Assembly (NCBI GenBank): GCA_947495055.1
Contig: CANLXO010000014.1
Location: 1-64,000, forward strand
Source: an uncultured Psychrobacter sp.
GTDB taxonomy: Bacteria; Pseudomonadota; Gammaproteobacteria; Pseudomonadales; Moraxellaceae
Length of the DNA: 64,000 nucleotides
Reading direction: 5' to 3'
Shown: one piece after another, positions 18,747-27,868 of the stretch
How positions within the stretch are numbered: position 1 is the stretch's first letter
How the letters are laid out: each line of letters begins with the position of its first letter
Made by a program: the position numbers and the translations under genes
Notes under the pieces: generated by a model
The model's input: only the letters and a program-made list of their open reading frames with translations
Databases searched by the model: none
What the model was told of the DNA's origin: nothing

Positions 18747-19145
18747 ATGAGTATGCAAGATACTGTTGCTGATATGCTAACCCGTATTCGTAACGCGCAA
18801 ATGGCGAACAAAGTATCGGTTGCGATGCCAAGCTCAAAGCTACGCAAATCAATCGCTGATCTATTGGTTAGCGAAGGTTATGTGGCAAACGCAACTGTTA
18901 CTCAAGAAGATAACAATAAAGCGACGTTGTCTATTGAATTAAAATACTTCGAAGGCAAACCTGTCATCGAAACTATTCAACGCTTTAGCCGTCCTGGTCT
19001 GCGCCAGCATCGCGGTAAAGATAACATCCCAACTGTTAAGCAAGGTATGGGTGTTGCTATCGTATCAACCAGTCAAGGCATCATGAGTGATCGTGCTGCA
19101 CGCGCTGCTGGTATCGGTGGCGAAATCGTTGCTTTTGTTGCTTAA
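18747..19145 (+). CDS. rpsH: 30S ribosomal protein S8
   Basis: A 132-residue S8 with '[20 protein letters not shown]', '[20 protein letters not shown]' and the C-terminal RNA-binding '[20 protein letters not shown]'. In E. coli S8 represses the spc operon through an rplE site. ATG 18747 has AAGGAG upstream; a second ATG two codons later is also possible. A 271-base gap follows. Confidence 0.97.
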   Translation: MSMQDTVADMLTRIRNAQMANKVSVAMPSSKLRKSIADLLVSEGYVANATVTQEDNNKATLSIELKYFEGKPVIETIQRFSRPGLRQHRGKDNIPTVKQGMGVAIVSTSQGIMSDRAARAAGIGGEIVAFVA

Positions 19146-19200
19146 TATTTGGTTATCAAATATTAAGTTACTAAGCAAATAAGATACCACTTAACCCGTA

Positions 19201-19238
19201 TTGTTTATTGCTATTCTATTGAGGACAGCAATAAACAA
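19201..19238 (+). promoter_or_regulatory. Perfect 12-bp hairpin between rpsH and rplF
   Basis: TTGTTTATTGCT pairs exactly with AGCAATAAACAA across a 14-base loop. It is not followed by a T-run itself, but a second weaker stem and T6 come next. It may be an attenuator, RNA-processing site or protein target. Confidence 0.55.
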
Positions 19239-19267
19239 AGCACCATCAGATGCAATAATGCTTTTTT
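19237..19267 (+). terminator. Possible weak terminator or attenuator before rplF
   Basis: AAAGCA pairs with TGCTTT across 16 bases, and the 3' arm runs into six T. The stem is short and shares two bases with the preceding hairpin, so only partial termination is likely. Confidence 0.35.
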
Positions 19268-19278
19268 AGTATTAGCAA

Positions 19279-19309
19279 TTGATAGGTGCTAGGCAAGCTT
19301 AATTATGAT
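19279..19309 (+). promoter_or_regulatory. Candidate promoter before rplF
   Basis: TTGATA and TATGAT stand 19 bases apart, about 110 bases before rplF. The spacer is longer than ideal. Confidence 0.3.
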
Positions 19310-19416
19310 AAACTAGCACGCTTTTTAGCCTGTTAGTTTTTTCGCTATTATCTTCTCCTATTTTTATTGATGATAATTGGCTAACAGAAGAAGTTAATTT
19401 TTTAAGGAATATTCCT

Positions 19417-19950
19417 ATGTCTCGTGTGGCTAAAGCCCCAGTAACCTTGCCAAACGGCGTTAGTGTTACTTTGAACGATCGGCAGGTCGAAGTGAAAGGC
19501 AAGAACGGTACTTTGTCTTTACACCTGCATGAATTGGTCGAGCTGAAACAGGAAGATGATGCTATCATTCTCTCACCTACAGTCGATTCAAAAGAAGCCA
19601 TGATGCATACTGGCACCGTACGCGCCTTACTTAACAACCATGTTATCGGCGTAACCGAAGGCTTTGAAAAACGTCTTCAACTCATCGGTGTTGGTTATCG
19701 TGCTCAAGCTACTAGTGATAAAGTAACCTTGAACGTCGGTTATTCACATCCAGTAGAGTATACGTTGCCAGAGAGTGTGTCGGCCGAAACCCCAACGCAA
19801 ACTGAAATTGTTTTAAAATCAAACAATAAGCAGCAGCTTGGTCAAGCCGCGGCAAATATCCGCGCCTTCCGTCCACCAGAGCCTTATAAAGGTAAAGGTA
19901 TTCGTTATAGTGACGAGCACGTGATTCGCAAAGAAGCCAAGAAAAAATAA
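19417..19950 (+). CDS. rplF: 50S ribosomal protein L6
   Basis: A 177-residue two-domain L6: '[18 protein letters not shown]' at the N-terminus, '[14 protein letters not shown]' between the repeats and the signature '[20 protein letters not shown]' near the end. It lies near the sarcin-ricin loop. TTAAGGAAT precedes the ATG. Confidence 0.98.
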   Translation: MSRVAKAPVTLPNGVSVTLNDRQVEVKGKNGTLSLHLHELVELKQEDDAIILSPTVDSKEAMMHTGTVRALLNNHVIGVTEGFEKRLQLIGVGYRAQATSDKVTLNVGYSHPVEYTLPESVSAETPTQTEIVLKSNNKQQLGQAAANIRAFRPPEPYKGKGIRYSDEHVIRKEAKKK

Positions 19951-19961
19951 GGTGAGTTGAA

Positions 19962-20312
19962 ATGTTTGATAAAAAAGCAGCTCGTCTGCGTCGAGCTAAG
20001 AAAACCCGTGCGCATATCAGATTTTTGGGCGTTCATCGTCTAACCGTCACTCGCACGCCAAAGCATATGTATGCCCAGATTATCTCTCCAAGTGGTGGTG
20101 AAGTGATCGCTCAGGCATCTACACTAGATAGCAGTCTGCGTTCAGGTGCAACTGGCAACACTGATGCTGCGACATCTGTAGGCCAAATGATCGCAGAACG
20201 TGCAAAAGCAGCTGGTATTACCAAAGTTGCCTTTGATCGTAGCGGTTTTAAATATCATGGTCGAGTAAAAGCTTTAGCTGAAGCTGCTCGCGAAAACGGA
20301 TTGGAGTTTTAA
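19962..20312 (+). CDS. rplR: 50S ribosomal protein L18
   Basis: A 116-residue 5S rRNA-binding protein with '[20 protein letters not shown]', '[15 protein letters not shown]' and the C-terminal '[20 protein letters not shown]'. Eleven bases after rplF and two before rpsE. Confidence 0.98.
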   Translation: MFDKKAARLRRAKKTRAHIRFLGVHRLTVTRTPKHMYAQIISPSGGEVIAQASTLDSSLRSGATGNTDAATSVGQMIAERAKAAGITKVAFDRSGFKYHGRVKALAEAARENGLEF

Positions 20313-20314
20313 TC

Positions 20315-20824
20315 ATGGCTAGAAATAATGACAAAAATGAACCTTCAGACGGTTTAGTAGAGCGTCTAGTCACCGTTGATCGCGTTGCAAAAGTGGTCAA
20401 AGGTGGTCGTATCTTTTCATTCACAGCTTTAACCGTTGTGGGTGATGGTAATGGTCGCGTTGGTTTTGGACGTGGTAAAGCACGTGAAGTCCCAGCGGCT
20501 ATTCAAAAAGCTCTAGAAGCTGCGAAGCGTAATATGATCACAGTGGAGCTTAACGAAGCCACTTTGTATCATCCGATCAAAGCCCGTCATGGCGCAAGTA
20601 AAGTATATATGCAACCTGCATCTGAAGGTACTGGCGTTATCGCTGGTGGCGCAATGCGTGCTGTATTAGAAGTTGCTGGTGTCAAAGACGTTTTGACTAA
20701 GTGTTATGGCTCTACCAATACTGCTAACGTTGTTCGCGCAACATTTAACGGTTTACGTGATATGTCAACTCCAGAAAAGATGGCAGCAAAACGTGGTAAA
20801 TCTGTAGACGAAATTTTGGGCTAA
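20315..20824 (+). CDS. rpsE: 30S ribosomal protein S5
   Basis: A 169-residue S5 that helps decoding accuracy and the mRNA entry helicase. '[20 protein letters not shown]' is the dsRNA-binding domain, followed by '[19 protein letters not shown]' and '[19 protein letters not shown]'. Confidence 0.98.
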   Translation: MARNNDKNEPSDGLVERLVTVDRVAKVVKGGRIFSFTALTVVGDGNGRVGFGRGKAREVPAAIQKALEAAKRNMITVELNEATLYHPIKARHGASKVYMQPASEGTGVIAGGAMRAVLEVAGVKDVLTKCYGSTNTANVVRATFNGLRDMSTPEKMAAKRGKSVDEILG

Positions 20825-20854
20825 CTTTTAGTAGATAGGACTAGGTGAATATTG

Positions 20855-21034
20855 ATGAAAACAATGAAAGTCACTCAAGTAAAATCAGGTGCCCATCGCC
20901 TCAAGAGCCACAAAGCTAGCTTGAAAGGATTGGGTTTACGCCGTATTAACCATACTGTAGAAGTTGAAGATACACCATCAACTCGTGGCATGGTCAATCG
21001 CGTTAACTACATGGTAAAAGTGGAGGAAGCGTAA
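20855..21034 (+). CDS. rpmD: 50S ribosomal protein L30
   Basis: A 59-residue L30: '[19 protein letters not shown]' and '[20 protein letters not shown]' are family-typical. ATG 20855 is preferred over the preceding TTG; a second ATG three codons on is also possible. The stop shares a base with the rplO start (TAATG). Confidence 0.96.
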   Translation: MKTMKVTQVKSGAHRLKSHKASLKGLGLRRINHTVEVEDTPSTRGMVNRVNYMVKVEEA

Positions 21035-21474
21035 TGGGTCTTAGATTAAACGAATTATCACCAGGTGTTGGCGCAAAGAAAACTGCCCAACGTCGTGGTC
21101 GCGGTATCGGTTCAGGTCTTGGTAAAACAGGCGGTCGCGGTGTGAAAGGTCAAAAATCACGTTCAGGTTCTAGCATACGCTCAGGATTTGAGGGTGGTCA
21201 AATGCCTTTGTACCGTCGTCTACCAAAATTTGGCTTTACTAGTAAAATGGCAATGACTACGGCTGAAGTCCGTCTGTCTGAGCTTAACAAAATTGACGGT
21301 GATGTAGTCAGCTTAGAGACGCTTAAAGCGGCTAACCTTGTCCGCCGTGATATGAAGCGTGCTCGCGTTATGCTATCAGGCGAAGTCACTAAAGCTTTTA
21401 CCTTTAAAGGTATCAAAGTGACTAAAGGCGCTAAGCAGGCAATCGAAGCTGCTGGTGGTAGTATCGAGGAGTAG
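21034..21474 (+). CDS. rplO: 50S ribosomal protein L15
   Basis: A 146-residue L15 with the Gly/Arg/Lys-rich '[20 protein letters not shown]' N-terminal extension that threads rRNA, '[18 protein letters not shown]' and '[18 protein letters not shown]' at the end. Confidence 0.98.
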   Translation: MGLRLNELSPGVGAKKTAQRRGRGIGSGLGKTGGRGVKGQKSRSGSSIRSGFEGGQMPLYRRLPKFGFTSKMAMTTAEVRLSELNKIDGDVVSLETLKAANLVRRDMKRARVMLSGEVTKAFTFKGIKVTKGAKQAIEAAGGSIEE

Positions 21475-21478
21475 TAAC

Positions 21479-22825
21479 GTGTCAAAGCAATCAATGTCAT
21501 CGACTGGTATACCGCTTAATCCTTTTGCCTTTATACGCAAGTATGATGAGCTCTGGACGCGCTTACTATTTTTGATCGGTGCGTTGATTGTTTATCGTTT
21601 AGGGTCACATATTCCTGTTCCTGGTATCAACCCTGTCAATTTAGCTGATTTATTTTCGCGTAATGAAAACACCATTTTGAGCATGTTCAATATGTTCTCA
21701 GGTGGTGCTTTAGAGCGTATGTCTATTATGGCGCTCGGCATTATGCCTTATATCTCAGCCTCTATTATTGTACAGATGATGTCAGCAGTCGTCCCGTCGC
21801 TTGAAGCGCTCAAAAAAGACGGTGAGGCTGGACGTCGCAAGCTAAACAAGTATACCCGTCAAGGCACCCTTGCTTTAGCTTTAGTGCAGTCGCTTGGAAT
21901 GTGTGCAGGATTGATCAGTCAGAACTTGACGTTATCTAGCGGTCTTACCTTTTATATACCGGCGGTGACCTCATTGGTAGCGGGCGCTATGTTCTTGATG
22001 TGGCTTGGTGAGCAGATCACAGAGCGCGGCGTGGGTAATGGTATCTCAATGCTTATTTTTGCAAGCATTGTCGCAGGTACCCCTGGCATGATTTCACAAT
22101 CTATTGAACAGGTCAATCAGGGTCAAATGAATCTGATTGTACTCTTTATCTTTGTTATATTAGGCATCGCGGTAACCGCGGGTATCGTTTATATTGAACG
22201 TGCTCAGCGCCGTGTTCCTGTTAACTATGCACAAAAGCAGCAGCAAGGCCGCAAAATCTATGCTCAGCAGCAATCACACTTGCCATTGAAAATAAACATG
22301 GCAGGGGTTATCCCTGCTATTTTTGCCAGCTCCTTGTTACTGTTTCCAGCAAGTTTGGGTCAATGGGTAGGTCATTCAACCGATCCTACCTTTGTGCAAA
22401 AGATACTACAAAATATGGCACTAGTGTTGTCTCCTGGACAGCCGTTATATTTAGTACTGTTTGGTGCGATGATTATTTTCTTTTGTTATTTTTATACGGC
22501 ATTAGTTTTTAGTCCGCGTGAAGTCGCTGAAAACCTTAAACGAAGCGGTGCGTATATCCCAGGTATTCGTCCCGGACAACAAACTCAGCGTTATCTTGAT
22601 CACGTATTAAATCGATTAACTTTCATCGGCGCGATGTATATGACGGTTATTTGTTTGATGCCTATGGTCATCCAGTCAGGTTTTGGTGTGCCATTTAATC
22701 TTGGTGGTACATCACTATTGATTATGGTAGTAGTGGTAATGGATTTCATCTCGCAGATTCAAGCGCATTTGATGACGCATCAATACCACGATCAGACGTT
22801 AATTCAGTCGCCCACTCAGCCATAA
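21479..22825 (+). CDS. secY: Preprotein translocase subunit SecY
   Basis: About 448 residues and ten membrane helices forming the Sec channel. The plug/TM2 region 'VPGINPVNLADLF', 'NMFSGGALERMSIMALGIMP', the cytosolic loop 'ERAQRRVPVNYAQKQQQGRK' and the C-terminal ribosome-binding 'ENLKRSGAYIPGIRPGQQT' are present. The start is taken as GTG 21479: GAGGAG lies eight bases upstream, inside the 3' end of rplO. Earlier in-frame codons would overlap rplO and lack a ribosome-binding site. Confidence 0.96.
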   Translation: MSKQSMSSTGIPLNPFAFIRKYDELWTRLLFLIGALIVYRLGSHIPVPGINPVNLADLFSRNENTILSMFNMFSGGALERMSIMALGIMPYISASIIVQMMSAVVPSLEALKKDGEAGRRKLNKYTRQGTLALALVQSLGMCAGLISQNLTLSSGLTFYIPAVTSLVAGAMFLMWLGEQITERGVGNGISMLIFASIVAGTPGMISQSIEQVNQGQMNLIVLFIFVILGIAVTAGIVYIERAQRRVPVNYAQKQQQGRKIYAQQQSHLPLKINMAGVIPAIFASSLLLFPASLGQWVGHSTDPTFVQKILQNMALVLSPGQPLYLVLFGAMIIFFCYFYTALVFSPREVAENLKRSGAYIPGIRPGQQTQRYLDHVLNRLTFIGAMYMTVICLMPMVIQSGFGVPFNLGGTSLLIMVVVVMDFISQIQAHLMTHQYHDQTLIQSPTQP

Positions 22826-22857
22826 ACTGAGCGGCGTGATATTTCAAGGAGCATGCG

Positions 22858-22974
22858 ATGAAAGTTCAAGCATCAGTAAAAAAGATTTGTGGTAGCTGTA
22901 AAGTAGTTCGCCGTAAAGGTCGTGTACATATTATTTGTACTGCTGAACCACGCCACAAGCAACGTCAAGGTTAA
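22858..22974 (+). CDS. rpmJ: 50S ribosomal protein L36
   Basis: A 38-residue protein in the gap after secY. It begins [11 protein letters not shown] and keeps the zinc ribbon ligands Cys11, Cys14, Cys27 and His32, so it is the zinc-containing form. AAGGAG lies upstream of the ATG. It ends the spc part of the block. Confidence 0.95.
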   Translation: MKVQASVKKICGSCKVVRRKGRVHIICTAEPRHKQRQG

Positions 22975-23011
22975 TTGACTAACGAAGATTTATCGTTAAA
23001 TCAATTAACAC

Positions 23012-23040
23012 TTGAAAAAACGCGGCGGATGCGATATCAT
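23012..23040 (+). promoter_or_regulatory. Promoter of the rpsM-rplQ (alpha) operon
   Basis: TTGAAA, exact 17-base spacer, TATCAT: each box is one base from consensus. It lies in the 240-base rpmJ-rpsM gap, giving a leader of about 170 bases. An inverted repeat overlaps the spacer and -10 box. Confidence 0.65.
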
Positions 23041-23045
23041 CCGCC
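23024..23045. promoter_or_regulatory. Perfect inverted repeat overlapping the rpsM promoter
   Basis: GGCGGATG (23024-23031) and CATCCGCC (23038-23045) flank a six-base centre. The repeat covers part of the spacer and the whole -10 box, the classic position for a repressor operator; as RNA it would instead form an eight-pair GC-rich hairpin. No known regulator site was recognised. Confidence 0.5.
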
Positions 23046-23167
23046 ACTTGCCGTAGTTCATACCTTTTTATTTGTTTCATTTTATGACGCGTATCAATTG
23101 AAAGATTATACGAGTTTTAAAGCATTCAGATATTTAGGTGTTAACAGCAATAATTTTGGAAAACAAC

Positions 23168-23189
23168 ATATCGTTTAAACGAACGATAT
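23168..23189 (+). promoter_or_regulatory. Hairpin just before the rpsM ribosome-binding site
   Basis: ATATCGTT pairs exactly with AACGATAT across six bases, followed by CTGTTTTTC and then the GATGGAG Shine-Dalgarno region. It could act as a leader attenuator or as part of S4 feedback control, which is known for the E. coli alpha operon; the E. coli-type pseudoknot was not identified. Confidence 0.45.
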
Positions 23190-23214
23190 CTGTTTTTCTT
23201 TGATGGAGAAATAA

Positions 23215-23571
23215 ATGGCTCGTATTGCCGGTGTCAACATTCCGGATAATAAGCATGCTGTTATTTCACTAACTTACATCTTTGGTGTAGGTCGTACCAC
23301 TGCTCAGAAAATCTTAGAAGCAGTTGGCATTGCCCCTACTACTAAAGTCAGTCAGTTAGATGATACACAGTTGGATGCTATCCGTGCACAAATTGCAGAA
23401 TACATGACCGAAGGTGACCTTCGTCGTGAAGTGTCAATGAATATCAAGCGCTTGGTTGATCTTGGTTGTTACCGTGGCATTCGCCATCGCCGTAACTTAC
23501 CAGTAAGAGGTCAAAACACCAAGAATAACGCTCGTACTCGTAAGGGTCCGACACGCCCTCTCAAAAGATAA
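23215..23571 (+). CDS. rpsM: 30S ribosomal protein S13
   Basis: A 118-residue S13 with '[20 protein letters not shown]' and '[19 protein letters not shown]' (helix-two-turn-helix), '[20 protein letters not shown]' and the basic tail '[14 protein letters not shown]' that contacts P-site tRNA. Confidence 0.98.
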   Translation: MARIAGVNIPDNKHAVISLTYIFGVGRTTAQKILEAVGIAPTTKVSQLDDTQLDAIRAQIAEYMTEGDLRREVSMNIKRLVDLGCYRGIRHRRNLPVRGQNTKNNARTRKGPTRPLKR

Positions 23572-23591
23572 TTAACTTAGGAAGCTAAAAG

Positions 23592-23981
23592 ATGGCTAAA
23601 GACACTCGTAGTCGCAAAAAAGTGGCTCGTCGTTCAGTATCGGAGGGCATTGCCCACATCCATGCGTCTTTTAATAACACCATTGTAACGATTACCGATC
23701 GTCAAGGTAATGCACTGGCTTGGGCCACCTCAGGTGGACAAGGCTTCCGTGGTTCACGTAAATCTACACCATTTGCAGCTCAGGTTGCAGCTGAAGTCGC
23801 CGGTAAAGCGGCTCAGGAATACGGTGTTAAGAATATCGACGTTTTGGTCAAAGGACCAGGACCGGGTCGTGAGTCTGCGGTAAGAGCACTAGGTGCATTG
23901 GGTTATAAAGTGAACAGCATCTCTGATGTGACCCCAATTCCACACAATGGTTGCCGTGCGCCGAAAAAGCGCCGCGTCTAA
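23592..23981 (+). CDS. rpsK: 30S ribosomal protein S11
   Basis: A 129-residue platform protein. '[20 protein letters not shown]', '[20 protein letters not shown]' and '[18 protein letters not shown]' are near-invariant in the family. 20 bases after rpsM. Confidence 0.98.
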   Translation: MAKDTRSRKKVARRSVSEGIAHIHASFNNTIVTITDRQGNALAWATSGGQGFRGSRKSTPFAAQVAAEVAGKAAQEYGVKNIDVLVKGPGPGRESAVRALGALGYKVNSISDVTPIPHNGCRAPKKRRV

Positions 23982-24029
23982 TACTAAAGACGAAGCTTTT
24001 TATCATAAAAGCTTATAGGAGACATAAAC

Positions 24030-24671
24030 ATGGCCCGTTATATTGGACCAAAACTAAAGTTATCACGTCGTGAAGGCACTGACCTAGGTCTTAAATCTGG
24101 TGTTAAACCTTATGACGTTAAGACCAAAAAAGCTGGTCGTCCACCAGGTCAACATGGCGTTAGCCGTAACAAGACTTCAGAATACGCTTTACAGCTGCGT
24201 GAAAAGCAGAAAGTCAAGCGTATTTATGGTGTGCTTGAGCGTCAGTTCGCAAACTACTATAAAGAAGCTGCTCGCAAACGCGGCGCTACAGGTGAGAACT
24301 TGCTAGCTATGCTTGAGAGCCGTATCGATAACGTCGTATACCGTATGGGCTTTGGCTCAACTCGTGCAGAAGCGCGTCAGTTGGTCAGTCACCGCACTGT
24401 CATGCTTAAAAAAGCAGGTCGTGATGAGTTTGTTCGTGTGAACATTCCATCAATCCAGTTGCAAGATGGTGACGTTATCGCTATTCAAGAAAAATCTCGC
24501 GAACAGCTACGTATCAAGAACGCTATTGAGCTTGCCACGCAGCGCGGTATTCCAGAATGGCTAGATGTTGATCACAGCAAATTACAAGGCACGTTTAAAC
24601 AAGCGCCTGATCGCATTGATCTTCCTGCTGAAATCAACGAAAGCTTGATCGTTGAGCTATACTCAAAATAA
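24030..24671 (+). CDS. rpsD: 30S ribosomal protein S4
   Basis: A 213-residue S4, slightly longer than the ~206 of E. coli. Zinc-free N-terminus '[20 protein letters not shown]', '[10 protein letters not shown]', and the S4 RNA-binding domain at about residues 97-155 ('[20 protein letters not shown]', '[12 protein letters not shown]'). It nucleates 30S assembly and in E. coli represses the alpha operon. Confidence 0.98.
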   Translation: MARYIGPKLKLSRREGTDLGLKSGVKPYDVKTKKAGRPPGQHGVSRNKTSEYALQLREKQKVKRIYGVLERQFANYYKEAARKRGATGENLLAMLESRIDNVVYRMGFGSTRAEARQLVSHRTVMLKKAGRDEFVRVNIPSIQLQDGDVIAIQEKSREQLRIKNAIELATQRGIPEWLDVDHSKLQGTFKQAPDRIDLPAEINESLIVELYSK

Positions 24672-24752
24672 GTGATACCTTAGCATATCTACTGATTTGG
24701 TCAGTGGATATGTTATGTCATTTAAACCTGTTTAATCTATCGAGGTGACATT

Positions 24753-25760
24753 ATGATGCTAAATGCAACTGAGTTTCTAACGCCAAATGCCATTAACGTG
24801 GACACGGTTAACGAAACGATTGCGAAAGTCACGCTCGAACCGTTAGAACGCGGCTTTGGGCATACCTTAGGTAATGCTCTTCGTCGTATCTTGTTATCTT
24901 CATTACCTGGTGCTGCGGTTATTGAAGCTGAGATTGATGGTGTTGACCATGAATACTCTACGCTTGAAGGCTTGCAAGAGGACGTACTTGATTTGCTTTT
25001 GAACTTAAAAGGCCTAGCAATTACCCTTCATGACCAAAATGAAGTATTTTTGACCTTGGACAAGCAAGGTCCAGGCACTATTACTGCTGCAGACATCGCA
25101 CTACCGCACAATGTAGACATTATCAATCCAGAATTGGTATTAGGCACATTGAGCGAGCGCGGTCATCTTAAGATGCGTTTGCGCGTAGTGATGGGTCGTG
25201 GATATGAGCCAGCAAATCAGCGCCGTGAAGATGGCGACACCAAAGCAATTGGCCGTCTAAAGCTTGATGCAAGCTTTAGCCCAGTGCTTCGTGTTGCTTA
25301 TCAAGTTGAGAACGCTCGCGTCGAGCAGCGTACCGATCTTGATCGTCTCATCATTGAGCTTGAAACTAATGGCACTATAGATCCAGAAGAAGCAATTCGT
25401 AAAGCTGCCACTATTTTACAACAACAGATTTCTATCTTTGTTGATCTAGAAGCTGAAGAAGCGCCTGAGCCTGTGAAAGAAAAAGAAGAGGTCGACCCAG
25501 TGCTACTTCGCCCTGTGGATGATCTTGAACTAACGGTTCGCTCAGCCAACTGCTTAAAAGCTGAAAACATTTACTATATCGGCGATTTGGTACAGCGTTC
25601 AGAGACTGAATTATTAAAAACCCCAAATCTTGGTAAGAAATCATTAACTGAAATCAAGGACGTACTAGCGTCTAAAGATTTAGAGCTCGGTATGCGCCTA
25701 GACAATTGGCCACCTGCTGACTTACGTGTTGATGATCGCTTTTCTTATCGTAGCCGCTAA
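24753..25760 (+). CDS. rpoA: RNA polymerase alpha subunit
   Basis: A 335-residue alpha subunit. The N-terminal dimerisation domain (1 to ~235) contains '[20 protein letters not shown]' and '[20 protein letters not shown]'. An acidic linker ('[15 protein letters not shown]') leads to the C-terminal DNA- and activator-binding domain with '[20 protein letters not shown]' and '[16 protein letters not shown]'. The ATGATG start could be either codon. Confidence 0.98.
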   Translation: MMLNATEFLTPNAINVDTVNETIAKVTLEPLERGFGHTLGNALRRILLSSLPGAAVIEAEIDGVDHEYSTLEGLQEDVLDLLLNLKGLAITLHDQNEVFLTLDKQGPGTITAADIALPHNVDIINPELVLGTLSERGHLKMRLRVVMGRGYEPANQRREDGDTKAIGRLKLDASFSPVLRVAYQVENARVEQRTDLDRLIIELETNGTIDPEEAIRKAATILQQQISIFVDLEAEEAPEPVKEKEEVDPVLLRPVDDLELTVRSANCLKAENIYYIGDLVQRSETELLKTPNLGKKSLTEIKDVLASKDLELGMRLDNWPPADLRVDDRFSYRSR

Positions 25761-25773
25761 ACTTTAAGGATAT

Positions 25774-26139
25774 TTGACTATGCGCCATCGTAAGAGTGGA
25801 GTCAAGCTGGGTCGTACCGGCAGTCATCGTAAAGCCATGTTCCAAAATATGACCAACTCATTATTTGAGCACGAGTTGATCAAAACGACGTTGCCAAAAG
25901 CAAAAGAGTTACGCCGCGTTGCTGAGCCACTAATCACATTGGCTAAAGAAGACAGCGTTGCTAATCGCCGCTTGGCATTTAGCCGTATGCGTAGCAAAGC
26001 TATGGTCGGTAAACTATTTGGTACGCTAGGTCCACGTTATCAGACGCGTCCAGGTGGCTATCTTCGCATTGTAAAATGTGGTCACCGTGATGGTGATAAC
26101 GCGCCAATGGCTTATGTAGAATTAGTTGATCGTGACTAA
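25774..26139 (+). CDS. rplQ: 50S ribosomal protein L17
   Basis: A 121-residue L17: '[20 protein letters not shown]', '[20 protein letters not shown]' and '[20 protein letters not shown]'. It closes the ribosomal block; a strong terminator follows. A second ATG two codons downstream is the more usual family start. Confidence 0.97.
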   Translation: MTMRHRKSGVKLGRTGSHRKAMFQNMTNSLFEHELIKTTLPKAKELRRVAEPLITLAKEDSVANRRLAFSRMRSKAMVGKLFGTLGPRYQTRPGGYLRIVKCGHRDGDNAPMAYVELVDRD

Positions 26140-26159
26140 AATTAGCTATCATTTATAAT

Positions 26160-26192
26160 AAAAAAAGCTCCCATTCGTTGGAGCTTTTTTTT
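26160..26192. terminator. Bidirectional terminator between rplQ and yciO
   Basis: A-run, GCTCC...GGAGC stem with eight-base loop, then eight T. The flanking A- and T-runs let it serve both convergent genes. Confidence 0.9.
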
Positions 26193-26208
26193 GTGCTTAA
26201 TGTGCTGT

Positions 26209-26829
26209 CTATATCATTAGAGCACTAACGTCCGCCGCACCTTGTCTGATAATTTCAGGCTGATTATTAGTCATGTCTACGATCGTAGTCAGCTTAGTAG
26301 TCTTGATACCTGCGTTGATCAGACCATCTATCACATGACCTAATAGCTCCTCAATCTCGAAAGGATCATCGAGTATGTCATCGCGATTGGGTAGCACTAA
26401 TGAGCTGGTCAATATAGGTTCATCCATTGCTTCTAACAGCGCTTGAGCAATAGGGTTACCAGGTACTCGTATACCTATAGTTTTTTTCTTTGGATGAGAC
26501 AGTTTTTTAGGGACATCTTTGGTAGCGTTCAAGATAAAGGTAATAGGCGCTGGAGTACAGGCCTTTAGTTGTTTAAATTGTTGATTGTCAACGGTGGCGT
26601 AATTAGCGATCTCGCTTAAATCACGACATAGCAACGTAAACTGATGCTTATCATCAAGCTCACGTATGAGTTTGAGCTTCTCTAGAGCGTCTTTGGCACC
26701 AAGGCGACAACCAAAGGCATAACTGGTATCAGTGGGGTAGATAATCAGCTTATCACCGCGTAGCATATCGGCTGCTTGCTCTATGAGGCGAGGCTGCGGA
26801 TTTTCTGGATGGATATATAAAGTTTGCAT
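26209..26829 (-). CDS. yciO: YciO-type Sua5/YrdC family protein
   Basis: A 206-residue single-domain protein of the fold that in TsaC makes threonylcarbamoyl-AMP for tRNA t6A. It resembles E. coli YciO closely: 'YIHPENPQPRLIEQAADML' at the start, 'IIYPTDTSYAFGC' (nucleotide pocket), 'FTLLCRDLSEIANYA', 'KKTIGIRVPGNPIAQALLEA' and 'VDMTNNQPEIIRQG'. YciO proteins are paralogues of TsaC and may not make t6A efficiently; the true TsaC is not in this window. AGGAG precedes the ATG. Confidence 0.9.
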   Translation of the reverse strand: MQTLYIHPENPQPRLIEQAADMLRGDKLIIYPTDTSYAFGCRLGAKDALEKLKLIRELDDKHQFTLLCRDLSEIANYATVDNQQFKQLKACTPAPITFILNATKDVPKKLSHPKKKTIGIRVPGNPIAQALLEAMDEPILTSSLVLPNRDDILDDPFEIEELLGHVIDGLINAGIKTTKLTTIVDMTNNQPEIIRQGAADVSALMI

Positions 26830-27033
26830 ACGGACTCCTATTTTGGTTTTTTGCCATTATTAGAGCTAGGCTTTTAGATTTATAGTTGTTGAAGTATAAC
26901 CCTTAGAGTGATAAGAGTTGTAGGAGCCTGCCGTAAACAAGCGTAAAACACCATAGATACTCTATTGGTTCAAATTTAGCTAAGCTCTGATTAGAAGTCA
27001 GTTTCGGGCGATATAAAGATGATGTTTTAGCTT

Positions 27034-27720
27034 CTAGGCTGCTTGGCTGTTAAGCTGAATGTGCAACAACGCTAACAATAATATTTTGGCATCGCGCGGC
27101 AGTAACTCTGGGTTTTTTTTATAGTTTAAAGCTTGCTTATAGACGTCAGCTGCAAACGTGCTGCTACTCGTATCAAAGGTTGCAAAGATATTATCCTGCG
27201 ACACTCGAAACGGTCTGTGACAGGCAAGACTAAATAAACACTCCAAAGCTTGCGGCTTGATCTCCACGCGCTCAAAGGCCAGTTGTTCATCTTGATTGCG
27301 CCCATCTGCTGAGTACCAATAGCCAAAATCATCAAGACGCCTACGTGCTTGTCCTGCGATGCACCAGTGACTGATTTCATGCAAAGCGCTGGCAAAAAAC
27401 CCATGAGCAAAGGCTATGCGAGCTGGTTTATCATAAGTTGCGGCAAAATACTCAGGTTCGCCATCACTGTGCATCAATATTACGTTTTGACTGGCAAATA
27501 GGGTATTAAACAAATCAATCAAAGCATCAACGCTTTTTTCTTCTTTAGCCTCTGACCACTCATAGATCATCAAACCTTTATCACATAATGAATGAATATC
27601 AGTGAGGATGGATGGAGAATCATACGACTGTATATAAGACTTGAGTTCATTCATTAAAGACAGAGCGTCAGTAGCAGTTAATAAAGCTGAAAAATCATGA
27701 ATAGTCATGTTATAAGTCAT
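27034..27720 (-). CDS. epmC: Elongation factor P hydroxylase
   Basis: A 228-residue EpmC (YfcM) type protein, which hydroxylates the beta-lysyl-lysine of EF-P after EpmA/EpmB. The metal site 'HEISHWCIAG' (His114, Glu115, His118) follows 'IAFAHGFFASAL', and 'RRRLDDFGYWYSADGR' and 'FERVEIKPQALECLFS' match the family. Length is somewhat above E. coli YfcM because of an N-terminal helix segment. The start may also be the ATG four codons later. Predicted cytoplasmic; stands alone on the minus strand. Confidence 0.9.
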   Translation of the reverse strand: MTYNMTIHDFSALLTATDALSLMNELKSYIQSYDSPSILTDIHSLCDKGLMIYEWSEAKEEKSVDALIDLFNTLFASQNVILMHSDGEPEYFAATYDKPARIAFAHGFFASALHEISHWCIAGQARRRLDDFGYWYSADGRNQDEQLAFERVEIKPQALECLFSLACHRPFRVSQDNIFATFDTSSSTFAADVYKQALNYKKNPELLPRDAKILLLALLHIQLNSQAA

Positions 27721-27868
27721 AAGACAACGGCTGGTTTAGGTATAGGTTTAAGGCGAAAGTGCCTATAAAAAGTAGTAAAAATCGTAACATACTAGCGCTA
27801 GCGTCATAAAGGGCTTTGCGTTAGTATGGCAGGCAATATTATACACCATTTATATTGAGAGGCCGCGT

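Noticed and set aside
22975..23178. Rightward 67-codon frame in the rpmJ-rpsM gap
   Set aside because: It opens with TTG right after the rpmJ stop, lacks an SD, and runs across the rpsM promoter and hairpins; treated as chance.
26209..26829. Annotation of this gene as tsaC (t6A synthesis)
   Set aside because: Sequence details match YciO more closely than TsaC, so the t6A role is not assigned.
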